A model generated the notes under the pieces. The model was not told the origin of the DNA. It saw nothing but the letters and a program-made list of their open reading frames with translations, and did no database searches. Below are positions 22,017 to 32,762 of a stretch of 64,000 bases of DNA, piece by piece. The stretch is from Obelidium mucronatum (taxonomy: Eukaryota; Chytridiomycota; Chytridiomycetes; Chytridiales; Chytriomycetaceae): assembly GCA_025765595.1 (NCBI GenBank), contig JAIVFH010000077.1, forward strand, positions 62,001 through 126,000, read 5' to 3'. How positions within the stretch are numbered: the first letter of the stretch is position 1; each line of letters begins with the position of its first letter. Made by a program: the position numbers and the translations under genes.

Positions 22017-23696
22017 ATGCCCAATCAAAGACGGCATCGAAAGAGAAGGCGCGATTTAAAGAGTAAACTATCTCTTGATATGCCCTCAAGTCCCCTGGCA
22101 CGACTCAAGTTATCCTCCCTCCCAAATGAACTCATCAATGAGATCCTGATGCTGCTTCCAATCGACTCAAACCTCCTCCAAATCGCACTTGCATCCAAAG
22201 ATATTCTTGCTCCGTTTGTTCTCAAATCGCAGGCATTTGCAAACAGACACTTGAAACACCAATTACTACATGGAGCATCCATCACCAGTTTCCTCAAGAT
22301 CCCTCAGATAATACCTCCATATCAACTGGCTATACTGGATGTAATCTCGCTGAATCCGGCACAAAACAAGAACGAGGGAATTCGGCTGGCTTCCAAAACT
22401 GGGCACTCGTTGATAGTGCAAAGACTGCTGGAGAACCCGACCGTGGACCCCTCTGCGGAAAACAACGAAGCCATCCGCCTCGCTGCTCAAGAAGGACACT
22501 TTCAAATACTGGAATTACTGTTGGCCCACTCAAAAGTGTCCCCTGAAGCAGAAAGTAACGATGCCATTCGGAAAGCAGCGGAGCGGGGATACTTTGAGGT
22601 GGTTTTTGCACTGCTACAGGACTCACGTGTGGATCCCAGTGCACTTTCGGATTCAGCTTTGAATCTTGCCAGTCGGAATGGCCATTGCCAAATTGTGGAA
22701 TTGTTGCTTTCAAGCGATAGGGTGGTGCCAAGTACATCCGACCTAATTAGCGCTATTATCGGAGCGTGCCAGAATAGGCATTTTGAAGTTGTTAGGATAT
22801 GGCTCAAGGATAGTCGAATGGATACTGCAAGGGTGGGGCTTCTGATGAATTGGTGTGTCCGCAGTGGATCAAAAGAATTACTCAGTATTCTGCTTCAAGA
22901 TGGCCGTGCTTCACCGAATCACATCCATCTGGAAACTGCAGCTCAAAGCGGATCGCTGGAACTAGTGCGCCTCCTCTTGACCGACCCAGCAGTGGATGCA
23001 AGTGGAATCGGAGACTTCTCTTGTGTGAAGCTTCTTCTCGCAAACGTGCCCAATTATTTGGCAATACAAGATTGTCTCTTGACCTGTCCACGGATTAACC
23101 ATTCGGCGACAAACAATTTCTGTCTCAAGTTTGCCATAGACAATGGGTTTGTGGAAACGGCCGCCACACTTTTACGGAACCCAACTGTAGATGCAAGTGC
23201 CAACAACAATCACGCGATTCAAACCGCGTCGAGAGAAGGATATTTGGATATCGTGCGGTGTCTGCTGAATTTGCCTTCTGGGTGTGGGTTGGATCCGACT
23301 GTTGACAGTAACGCGCCTATTCGTTTCGCTTCGGAAAAGGGCCATGTAGAAATCGTGAAGCTCCTTTTGTCTAACTCCTCTTGGAATGTGGACCCAACAG
23401 CTAAGGATAATCATGCATTGCGTTTTGCCTGCCAGAATGGACATTTCGCCGTTGTTGAAGTACTATTGGGACATCCTGATGTGGATCCAAGCATAAGCGA
23501 CAATGAATGTTTGCAGGCGGCGGCTCTGGATGGGTTTGCAAATATTGTGGAGCTCTTGCTCAAAGATGATCGTGTTAATCCTGAGGATGGTAATTGGGGT
23601 GCATTGGCAGCTGCACATGAAAACGGCCACCTTGAAGTTTTTGAAATGCTCTTGGCAGATCGTAGAGTTGATAAAGACGCAAGGAGTTGGTTCTAA
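22017..23696 (+). CDS. F-box-like plus ankyrin-type repeat protein
   Basis: An intronless 559-codon gene. Residues about 30-65 (LSSLPNELINEILMLLPID) resemble an F-box, which docks to SKP1 in ubiquitin ligases. From about residue 110 to the end runs an array of ankyrin-like repeats of about 33-35 residues with the local consensus VDPSAxxNxAIRxAAxxGHxxIVxLLL, at least ten copies. This style of repeat (D-P-S-A-x-x-N at the turn) is common in large chytrid and oomycete families. Around residues 325-360 the period breaks (ASGIGDFSCVKLLLANVPN), suggesting an internal deletion or a collapsed repeat. The substrate is unknown. The next gene is convergent, with 173 bp between the two stops. Confidence 0.75.
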   Translation: MPNQRRHRKRRRDLKSKLSLDMPSSPLARLKLSSLPNELINEILMLLPIDSNLLQIALASKDILAPFVLKSQAFANRHLKHQLLHGASITSFLKIPQIIPPYQLAILDVISLNPAQNKNEGIRLASKTGHSLIVQRLLENPTVDPSAENNEAIRLAAQEGHFQILELLLAHSKVSPEAESNDAIRKAAERGYFEVVFALLQDSRVDPSALSDSALNLASRNGHCQIVELLLSSDRVVPSTSDLISAIIGACQNRHFEVVRIWLKDSRMDTARVGLLMNWCVRSGSKELLSILLQDGRASPNHIHLETAAQSGSLELVRLLLTDPAVDASGIGDFSCVKLLLANVPNYLAIQDCLLTCPRINHSATNNFCLKFAIDNGFVETAATLLRNPTVDASANNNHAIQTASREGYLDIVRCLLNLPSGCGLDPTVDSNAPIRFASEKGHVEIVKLLLSNSSWNVDPTAKDNHALRFACQNGHFAVVEVLLGHPDVDPSISDNECLQAAALDGFANIVELLLKDDRVNPEDGNWGALAAAHENGHLEVFEMLLADRRVDKDARSWF

Positions 23697-23869
23697 TTGC
23701 TTTGTTTACTTTGGCTCAAACCAATCTATGACAGAATATATGCACCGCGCAAGTTGAACAATCAAATAAATATATCATCTAAGGGTAACTGCAATTCTGT
23801 TGTCCAAAGTTCCGTTTGAATCTGGAAATAATACAACTTTACTTCGTATCAAAACCCGGTCATACAATT

Positions 23870-24736
23870 CTAAATCTCTGCTAAGCATCCATCACAAAGT
23901 GTCTGTATCCAATCAAGATGATCTCTCACCAATCCATCCTCCCCGCACTTCCAACACGTTCGCGCTGATTGTTGCTGGGACAACTGCTCAAAATTGGGAA
24001 CGCCACGAAATGACTGATTCAACACCACTGTCATTTTACCCCCTTCTTGTACACATTCATTAACGCTCGGATAATATTTATGAGGACGAAGCCCTTCATG
24101 CTTATGCGTGCTCGGGCCGGTTTCGTCGAGCTCTTCGCATATCCTCCAAACAACACGAACCCATCCAGGTTCATGGAGTCCGCTCATCTTGTACGAGTTT
24201 GGGAACGCTGTTTGCAAGATTTTATGTATCTCACGCTTGCATTCCGGTGTGTTGCTCAAGAGTATTCCGTCCAAAGGTCTTTTGAATCCATAAAGCTTGA
24301 GGAGGGAAACAATATCGTCTTTGAACCAGTCCTCGAATCGATAAAGGACGTTTGGTACCTGGTCTGGTTTGTACTGCAAGATTCCGGTTTGTAATAGGAA
24401 TTTGATACACTCTCCAACCCCAAGACGATCAGTCTTGGCAAGAAGCTTGAGGGCTTTCATGAAAGCTTTGTGGGATGGTAGCGCGTGTGACTTTTGTGCC
24501 GTGTTGATACCAAATGCGATTTGGCACTTGAATGCAGGTGTCCAGGTATATGTGAATATTGCTTTGTTGATGAGACGCAGCTGTTTTAAGCGCGGTATTG
24601 ATCCAATGGACGCTGGTGGTGTAGCACCAAGTCCATTATGTTTACGTAGTACCCTCTTAATAAGCTCTATATACTGAATGCAGCTTTCGGTAATAATGTT
24701 GGCCCAGACTTCAAGTGGGAGTTGAGATGACGTCAT
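23870..24736 (-). CDS. Uncharacterised protein, F-box-like start and C-terminal CxxC zinc site
   Basis: A 288-codon single-exon gene. It opens MTSSQLPLEVWANIITESC, which looks like the first helix pair of an F-box (LPxEVxxxI). The middle is helical, with no family I can name. The C-terminus has CWKCGEDG then CDGC, two CxxC pairs about 16 residues apart that could hold one zinc ion. The start codon is embedded in a palindromic TGACGTCA at 24728-24735, a CRE-like site, probably by chance. Neighbours are an ankyrin/F-box gene (convergent) and a Crinkler-like gene upstream on the same strand. It may belong to a lineage-specific expanded family. Confidence 0.55.
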   Translation of the reverse strand: MTSSQLPLEVWANIITESCIQYIELIKRVLRKHNGLGATPPASIGSIPRLKQLRLINKAIFTYTWTPAFKCQIAFGINTAQKSHALPSHKAFMKALKLLAKTDRLGVGECIKFLLQTGILQYKPDQVPNVLYRFEDWFKDDIVSLLKLYGFKRPLDGILLSNTPECKREIHKILQTAFPNSYKMSGLHEPGWVRVVWRICEELDETGPSTHKHEGLRPHKYYPSVNECVQEGGKMTVVLNQSFRGVPNFEQLSQQQSARTCWKCGEDGLVRDHLDWIQTLCDGCLAEI

Positions 24737-24871
24737 TTGATTTTGTTGAATTCACTTTTATTTTTCAATAAATATTTATTATGTTTTTTTATTTTATTTT
24801 CTTGGAGCTCATCAGTTTCACATTTCTTGCTGTTCAAGGGACAATTCACTTTGCGCAAAAGATCTACTTCA

Positions 24872-27055
24872 TTAATTTGGGCACAAAATAAAGAGAATAA
24901 CGCCACTCGGTGCCTGTGGAACCGGAATTCCTCCAATCTCTGATATATCCAATAGATCACACCCAAGATCTACTTTACACACAGCAAACCGTTTGGAATG
25001 ATTCCCAACAGCCATTGCATAGTCTTGCGTTGTAAAGTTCTTTGTCTGGAGCGTTCTCACCAGAACAATATGGAGTTTCGAATCAACTGGGGCACGCAAG
25101 ATAATATCAGCCAAAACTTTGCTACTCAGTGGGTTTGTCCAATCCTTGACTTCTGCAGAAAGACCACAGGATGTCAAAATGTCAACCATGTCCCTGTTTC
25201 TCGCCCTCCAAAGATTGGCAAAGGATCCACAGGATTCAATAAATGGAGGCCACTCCTGGTTTGGAGGCGACAGGAACGGAACTATGAAGCCCTTTAGGGG
25301 AGACAGGGGTAGTTGCAATAGATTGACTGTCAAGTCAGCGGTGGGGCTCTTTACAGATCGAAGGTTATAGACAAGGTCCTGAAGAAAATCTACCACAGAT
25401 ACTCCGTTAACTCCACCAGAATGGGACGCAAGACAAAGGCAAGCTGTAAGACGAGACTCAAATTCGGTTCCGTCGTTTCCTTTTTGCACAGCGTTACCGA
25501 AATTGACAGAATGTTGTCTAGCAGCAATGCTGTGAACGTGTTGATACAAGAAGTAGGAGTATGGAACGCGTTTTGAGTCAATCACAAACGCAGGACATCC
25601 TGGAGATCCCATCAGACACAAAAACAAGAGCGGATCGTTTTTCAGCTGCGGGAAGATAGCTGAAGGAATCCAATCCTCAAGAGTTTCGGAGTTGCACATT
25701 TCATTGTCCAAAGTAAAATTTTGAAGCCCATCCAATTCACCAAAATGCTGATGAATTAATGAAGAAGAATTGTCTGATACGAATGAAGTGTTTTGAAACA
25801 AATGTATTTGGCCCAGCCGTCCAAAATCTGTCTTAAAGATTCGCTTCTGTTTAATGATGATACCATAGACAGTACTTAGTAAAGTATTGAATGATGGATT
25901 GGCTGCGGTAGCCCAGTATCTTGCACCAAGATGGGCAAACCAAGGACGAGATTTTGTTATCACTGAATGAATGTCTTGTGGCAGGTTTGCGGCGAGCTTT
26001 AAAGACGGCACATGAAGGCGCGGAAGTTTGTTAAATATGTGGCACCACACAAAAGCTTCGCCCCATCGACTCGCTGATCCCATTGAATCGCCCAATTTAG
26101 CCGCTTGACTGTCAGTTCCCAACATCACCAAACACACTCCTAAACACCGAAATGTGTTTCGAACAAATCGAAACTTTTCAATTTGCCCCTTATCTATGTT
26201 GCACTCGTCGATGATAAATGTAGGACGGAGGTTGCTTGACGGATATTTCGACTTGATATATTTGCGCAACTTTTTACCAGACATTTTCTCAGCGACAAAT
26301 GTTCCTTCAACTACTTCCAATGCATTGCTTTTCTTGAATTGTTCCAGCAATAACTTAATGAACCCAAATACGTATAGCTGTTCATCAATCAGGTAGAGGC
26401 AGCCAGGAGATCCTCTGACATAGTGAGAAGAGTCCATTTCAACACATTTACCAAAAAAGTTTGATATTCGAAGAAAGCTCTTAAAGACAGGTTGAGTAGC
26501 GGAGTTCGCCACTGAGTACAGCAAGTAGAAAACTTGGATATCCACAGACAAAGCATGAATTAAAGCAAATGACGTTTGAGTTTTTCCAAGGCCCGAGGAG
26601 CTTTCCAAGAACACAAACGGGACTTCATCCCTGTTTTTCCTGGTAACCATGGTTTGAAGACAATCGACAATGGCTAATACAGCACGATCATTCTTCAACG
26701 CAAAGCCGCGAGCCAAATAATCTCTAAGTCCACCATTATTCAAATTGCGCTTCTTTGTCTTCAAGCTTCCATTTGCTGATTGCTCTATCGGGGAAGTGGT
26801 TGCAATGGTGGGGCCAGCAACATGAATGACAACGACATTGCCACCTACTTCCGAGTATTCGATTGGAAGATCTAAAAGTTCAGACCATGTAGCGTTCAAG
26901 TTGCTGTCTGTTCGAAACTGGATGAAAACAGGACTTGTATTGATCGGAAACAAGAATTTAGCCTCTTTCTGAAGATCGGTCATACAAGTCAAGCCTGTGA
27001 TATTAACTTGAGCCTGTATACCGTTATGGCTCAAGTTAAGGTGCTGTAAAGACAT
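24872..27055 (-). CDS. Crinkler (CRN)-like protein with P-loop NTPase domain
   Basis: A 727-codon open frame from ATG 27055. An N-terminal segment of about 80 residues (beta-strand/helix alternation around LQKEAKFLFPINTSPVFIQF) resembles the ubiquitin-like header of Crinkler proteins. The P-loop is in PFVFLESSSGLGKTQTSFAL, followed by a Walker-B-like strand in TFIIDECN and the sensor-like VCLVMLGTDSQAAKL. YVRGSPGCLYLIDEQLYVFG-type sequence between them is also typical of CRN NTPases from oomycetes and chytrids. In those organisms many CRNs are nuclear-acting effectors, but saprotrophs carry them too. The frame stays open upstream to about 27230 without an ATG (SDKAKHVRFPESEEED), so a 5' exon near 27240-27420 may exist. 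No signal peptide is visible from the chosen start. Function here is inferred from family only. Confidence 0.65.
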   Translation of the reverse strand: MSLQHLNLSHNGIQAQVNITGLTCMTDLQKEAKFLFPINTSPVFIQFRTDSNLNATWSELLDLPIEYSEVGGNVVVIHVAGPTIATTSPIEQSANGSLKTKKRNLNNGGLRDYLARGFALKNDRAVLAIVDCLQTMVTRKNRDEVPFVFLESSSGLGKTQTSFALIHALSVDIQVFYLLYSVANSATQPVFKSFLRISNFFGKCVEMDSSHYVRGSPGCLYLIDEQLYVFGFIKLLLEQFKKSNALEVVEGTFVAEKMSGKKLRKYIKSKYPSSNLRPTFIIDECNIDKGQIEKFRFVRNTFRCLGVCLVMLGTDSQAAKLGDSMGSASRWGEAFVWCHIFNKLPRLHVPSLKLAANLPQDIHSVITKSRPWFAHLGARYWATAANPSFNTLLSTVYGIIIKQKRIFKTDFGRLGQIHLFQNTSFVSDNSSSLIHQHFGELDGLQNFTLDNEMCNSETLEDWIPSAIFPQLKNDPLLFLCLMGSPGCPAFVIDSKRVPYSYFLYQHVHSIAARQHSVNFGNAVQKGNDGTEFESRLTACLCLASHSGGVNGVSVVDFLQDLVYNLRSVKSPTADLTVNLLQLPLSPLKGFIVPFLSPPNQEWPPFIESCGSFANLWRARNRDMVDILTSCGLSAEVKDWTNPLSSKVLADIILRAPVDSKLHIVLVRTLQTKNFTTQDYAMAVGNHSKRFAVCKVDLGCDLLDISEIGGIPVPQAPSGVILFILCPN

Positions 27056-27450
27056 TCGTTGCTTCTTGGCTGATGTATCCTGAGAACTGGTGATAGGCCT
27101 TTTAAAGGATATCGCTTTCTCAACCACCGCCTCCACGTCTTCCTCTTCGCTTTCCGGAAATCTGACATGCTTTGCTTTATCAGAGTAGTATTTGCGAAGC
27201 CCGCTAAGGCCTTGCTTGTCGCTTCTGTTTCAGAATTTTAGATTTGGTTTTTAACAGGCACTGATACTGCATAAGCAGCATAACTACCCCTCAGAGGATG
27301 CAATGTAACCGTCAGGAATCGATGGGGCTTGCGCCGTACCAGTCCTCTGGGCATTGCCTGGGACCTTGGAGGAATGCATGTCAAAACTTCACAAAAAAAA
27401 AAGAAATTGACATTCAACACTTTATTATTATGTCAGATATCTTCTTTTAT

Positions 27451-30400
27451 TTACACAGAGCCTGTCGACTTGACAAGATCTTCAATTGCCTTACTACATT
27501 TCAGCTCCCGAGATTCTCCTTCCGCATGTCCGTGCTTTCCAGCGAGCCGATAATACTCCACCGCCTTTTCCAGTGATATATGGCCACCAACAACGGCACT
27601 ACCTGATTCCCAAAGTTCACCAAGCCTGAATGCAGACATCGGATGATCGGAATCGTTCGCTTTTTCATAATAGACGAGCGACAATTCAGGATCCACAACT
27701 TCCAACTCTTTGGCAAGGGTGTACTGACTGGAGCATGTTTGGCTGTGGTTGCCATCTGCGACAATCTTGAGATACTTGAGGTATGTTTCTTTCTGTTCTG
27801 GGATCTTTGAAAGAAGACTTGCATACTGATGCGCACTTTCAGTGTACCGTGCATTGAGTTTCGAGCGCAAACTTTCGCCATCCGCATTTGTGACAATTTT
27901 CGCTTCCAAGTACGGGAGAATAAGGTTGGATAGCCACGCAAGAAGGTCTTCCCGAGTCTTGACGACTGTAAAACCCTCCCAGTTGTTGGCGGAAAATGCC
28001 TCAAAGTACTCATCGGTCAAGTCAATGAGCGTTTGTATGCGTCCTATATTAAACATATTAAGAAGAGACAGTCGAAAAAAAAGGTAATTTAACAACCAAC
28101 CTAGGTGTACCCCCATGATCTCTGGCACCACATCTCTTTCAATAGAAGCACTGATTTCACTCTTTCGCTTCACGTTCGCTGATATACACGCAGCCTGACT
28201 GGCTTTTACAAGACCGTCCAGCACAATTGCGATTTCACCCTCCGCTTCAAACTGAAACGACTCTGACGTTTTCAACAAAACCAATTTCCGTGACGTATCC
28301 GAGTTGCAGATTTTGATGATTTCTTTCCACTCTTCCAACAGATGGTCCGGAAGTCCAGCAGCCAAACGCAAAGACATGAGTTTCAATGAAGCCGGTGAAA
28401 TCACAACAATAATCGTTGCGTTCGACGATAAGGCCGCTTTCTCCTGTTCACTTCGCTCTCTCGACAGACAAGACTTTGGAACTTTTGTTGTGGGTTCCAA
28501 GGGCTCAAGAATCAGCTTTTCTGCACGCTGATTTCGACTGATTCCATTTTGGTTCTGTTTCTCGTATACATATGCGAGAACACCATGCTTTTTTAGGTAA
28601 TAACGAAGTGGATCTGCCCACTCGGCATCAAACTCGTCAGCATGCGACACATAGACGTTGTTGCAGGTTGGAGAACTCTCGGCAGGAGCCGTTGCGACAT
28701 CCGCCATAAATTGTTGCTGTCGATCCTTCCAAGACGGCACATGAACCATAATAACCGCCGAAGAATAAACATAATCAACAGTCGCCTCATTCCCATAATG
28801 CAAATACTCGTGACGATTCATTTTCAACGGGGTTCCAAACCAAACCACCTTCTTGTTATCCACTTCAACAATGTCTCCAGCAACATCCGCCAAATAGTCC
28901 CCTTTCCAACCATATTGATGACCCTTGGATACCTCAAATTGCATGAATTGGGTTCCGAGGACAAATGACTCTGTGTATTGCGAGGCCTCATACAATGGTT
29001 TGACAAAGACTTGAAGGCCACATGCAAATGCGGCCTCAAACACAGACATGTCAGCTCCCTTTAGTAATGGAATCAAGGCTTCGCAATCGATTGCTGCAGA
29101 CGGATTTTCTGATGGTGAATCTGGCGTGGCTGCTGGTTGCTGGGCAACTTGATACGCATGTTGGCAATGGAACATGAGAACGGCACCGTGTTCGAAAAAC
29201 GATTGCTCCGAGAGATGAGTTTTGAATTTAGTTAATAAGGTGCAATCGCGGGGTAACGACATTTCAGCATCCAAAAGAACTTTTTCGGCAGGATTCCGTT
29301 TGAATAGGTTGTATGTGAGTGTGATGCGAGTTCCGGACACAATCGGCGAGATTTCGTGTGGACAATCGGAAAAGAAGGCAGCCCATTGAATCAAGTGGGT
29401 GTTTGTGGAATCTTTTGCTTCAGTGGAAGCACCCCAGTCAAAGGATTTGGAAGAATCCAGATTCTCCCACTTCAGGGAGGGACTGAGTTCACCTCTCCTG
29501 ACAGTGAGAACACCGCCTTCAAAGGCGACAGGGAGACAGACTACAAGAGATCCAAACATGTCTGCGGATATTGGAGTATCCACATGTGCTTTGAAAAAAC
29601 CTTCTGGACCGTATACATTGAGTTTGTGGAGTTCGGCGTGAATGTCAGAGGAGGGCTTTATCTTGCTGTCAAGTACAAGAGTTTTCTTGATCTTTTTGAT
29701 GATTCCAGAGGCGTAAACATCCAACGTCGTTGCAAGACACGATCCGTCGAGTTTCAACGCTTTTCGATAATTGTCATCCAGCACTGTTTCGGAATTGAAT
29801 CCGAAAGAAGCTGGACTGCAGAACTCAATCAACCCCTCAACTTGAGAAACATCCACCAACGGAAAGACAATTTTTCGAACTTGAGAATCCACAGAAGAAG
29901 GATTCAGCCGCTGTTTGTCAGAATCTTGTTCAAAAAGGATCTTGACTGGCGATTCCGCAGAAATCGGAAGAATTCCGCTCACACAGAAGCTATGGTTCAA
30001 CTCTTTCAACGCTTGGCCCAACTCTTTGATTCCTTGGTCCGTCCCAGTATTATTGATTACTTGATATATTCCTTCCTGTTCGTCCTCATCATCGTCATTC
30101 GAGTTATCGCCTAAACCCGCCTTCTTGATTGGAGCTAGCTTCTTAAAGGGAGGCTCCTGCATCTCGATACGCCTCACAAGATCCGGGAAAGTGTACCCAT
30201 CATCCAACCTATACAATGCCAACACATCACGTTTCCTATTCCCCGAAATACTTCCTGGACCACCACCACCACCACCAGCAGCACCAGCACCAGCACCAGC
30301 ACCGCTCATTGTCATCCTCAAACACGCAATAGCCCGTTTCCCAGCCTCCGTATGTCCCAATTTTTCCGCTTTCTGGTAATACTCCACCGCCTTCTCCATC

Positions 30401-31065
30401 GACACAATCCCACCAACAACTCCACTTCCAGACTCCCAACACTCAGCCAATCGGAATATCGCCACCACCTCGTTTTGGGAAGCCGCTGATTCGTAGAATT
30501 CGAGCGCGAGAGAAGGGTTTGTAGGTTCAATGCATTGGGCGAATCGGGCTTGTGCTTCGTAGTGACGTAGACGGGCAGCAATTTCAAGGTACTTGGTTGT
30601 GGTCGCTATTGCGGTTGTGGTTGTGGATTCTGATTTAGAGGAGGAGGAGGAGGAGGAGGAGCGTGTTGAATGTTTTAGATATAGCCCAAAGAATGTGGAG
30701 GGGTTGCTCGTACCAACACTAGCAGCAAAGTCCTCAGGAAACCTTGAAATCAAATCAGCATACGTAAAGCAAAATTGCCGTTTCTTGAGAACCCAGTTAA
30801 GGTCATTATTGTCGAGTCGTCCTTTGTCGTCGTCGCTGCCGCCACCGCCGCTGCCTTGGCCGATTGTTTCAACGTCGATTCCTTTGGCAAGTGCAATTTT
30901 GGATAGCTCAGCGTCAATGTGGCTGAGAATTCGTGGGAACCAGGAAAACACTGTTGGTAGAGAGTGTGGGATTTTTGGTTCCACTGACTTTGGGTGTTTT
31001 GTGTGCCAGGCGTAGTGTTGAGCTGTTAGGGCTTCTAAGGCATTGATATCCTTTGTACCTGTCCA

Positions 31066-31105
<40 letters not shown>

Positions 31106-31627
31106 AAATTAATATCGAAAGACTCGAAGTTCAAAAAAAAAGACACAGAAAAAAAGAGGAATGATAACCTAAATGCAGCGCCGCTATATTACACGCAATC
31201 TCCCTAGCAACAGGATTCATACCGTGATACCCCCTCGAAAAAGGAATAGGCGCATCAATAAAAGCACCACCACCACTAACTTGCTCCAACTCTTTAAGAA
31301 TTTGATCTATGGCGGGATGCAGCTGCTCCTCCTTCTGAGACTTGAACCCTGTGATCAATTCATGTTTATTGGAGTGACTGGGCAATTTCAAGATGAGCAA
31401 GGTTTGAGACGGGTTTTTTCGGGTACTACGAATGATTTCCTGCCATTCCAAGAAAAGTGGATCGGGAAGCCCGGCTTTGAACCGCAGTTGCATGAGTTTC
31501 AATGCAAATGGGGTGATGATTGTGAGGATACCGGAATGCGCGTTTTGGATAGCGGAGATGTCGTCTGGGTGTAATGAATCCAATGGGAAATGATGGGATC
31601 GAGGGAGATTGGTGGTGGAAACAATGC

Positions 31628-31659
<32 letters not shown>

Positions 31660-32762
31660 TTATTGGCTTGACTTCCTTCTTCTCCGTGTTGTTCTTGTTG
31701 TTCTTGTTGCTGTTCCGCCTCAAACAGTTTTGCCATAAACCCCTGAAACTGGTCCGGCCTTGACGTACACAAGTTCCCCGTTCCACATATATCCACGACG
31801 TATGCAGAAAGGTTGGCGCCACCGGTCGCTGAAAAACTGAGTTGCGGTTGCATCCACTGAGCCCAATCCTTACTAGCTCCCATCGCAGAAAACCCAACTT
31901 GCAGCAACTGAGCCCAATCACTATCAAACTCGCGAGAGCAAGATATATAGAGACTGTGCTCCGGAGTGTGTTCATACTGATTTGATAAACAAAGCCGCGC
32001 ACCCGATGGGAATGACTTTCGTCTGCTAACGACGCTGTGGAGTTGAGCGCGTTTGCAATACTCGATTGATTTGTCCAGGTCCTGTTCAACGCCGCCGGTT
32101 CCACGTGCATACCATTGAGCTAGCACCTGTTCCGCCTCGCGTTTCCATGAAAGCAGTTGTTTATCTGTTGAAGCTGCTTGTTTGTAGAAGTGAGCTGCCT
32201 GGTTCAAGTCCTGTTTGACGAGTTTTCCTTCGTGTAGCCGCACAGCTGCTTCCCAAGCAGCTTCGCAAAGGCCCATGTCTGCAGCGGTTGTCAACAAACG
32301 CATTGCTTCTGCTTCGTCTTTTGTCTGTATGGCCCTTGTGAACATTGCCTCTGGAATCAACAAATGCAAAGCGGCGATTGCGCTTGCGGCTTCAGCAGCG
32401 TCTTTGAAACATTCTATTGCGGCTGTTTTCAGTTGGGTCCAGATGCGGTCGGGTTCAGTTTGAGTGGTGGTGGATGAGTCGACTTTGAGTTGTAGTGAAT
32501 CGGCATCATCGACGACGAATAAAAGAGTTTCTTCTTTGTTTGCGAGGAGGGTGCTCCATTGGGCCGTTAGAGCGCTGTCGCTGGCGAGGGTCGAACGGAG
32601 TGATTTGGAGGAGACCACAAGCGTCACTGTGGATGAGTCGGTGGCGGTTGCCTCAGTCAGTCCGTTGCTCTTGAAGCAATGCTTCCACCGCGATACCATC
32701 CATTGGTCGTTGTTGTCTTTCGGCTCGTGGGTGATGATGCGGAATGTCGGAGTGTTGCTCAT
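27451..32762 (-). CDS. Giant TIR-like / Sel1 / 2OG-Fe(II) oxygenase / TIR-like / Sel1 protein
   Basis: Three exons (32762-31169, 31058-28101, 28043-27451) keep frame and give 1,714 residues. Order: Sel1/TPR-like helices (about 120-250); a first TIR-like region (about 270-450: HSLYISCSREFDSDW; ILTIITPFALKLMQLR; FLEWQEIIRS); linker with a Sel1 repeat (about 715-775: FRLAECWESGSGVVGG, MEKAVEYYQKAEKLGH); a prolyl-hydroxylase-type 2OG-Fe(II) oxygenase (about 1000-1115) with the iron ligands in AHVDTP and CPHEI and the 2-oxoglutarate arginine in SGTRITLTYNL; a second TIR-like domain (about 1332-1440: NVYVSHADEFDAEW; TIIVVISPASLKLMSLR; LLEEWKEIIKI); and a second Sel1 repeat at the end (LGELWESGSAVVGG, LEKAVEYYRLAGKHGH). 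Both introns follow the same residues (LHLG and VHLG) in phase 1. No signal peptide or membrane helix is seen. The role is unknown; signalling or nucleotide hydrolysis by TIR is only a family possibility. Confidence 0.7.
31067..31103. repeat. 37-nt poly-A tract (poly-T on the coding strand)
   Basis: An uninterrupted run of A on the plus strand. On the minus strand it is poly-T directly before the GTGGACAG acceptor of intron 1 of the TIR/2OG gene, so it acts as an extreme polypyrimidine tract. Its true length is uncertain, because such runs are unstable and poorly sequenced. Confidence 0.9.
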
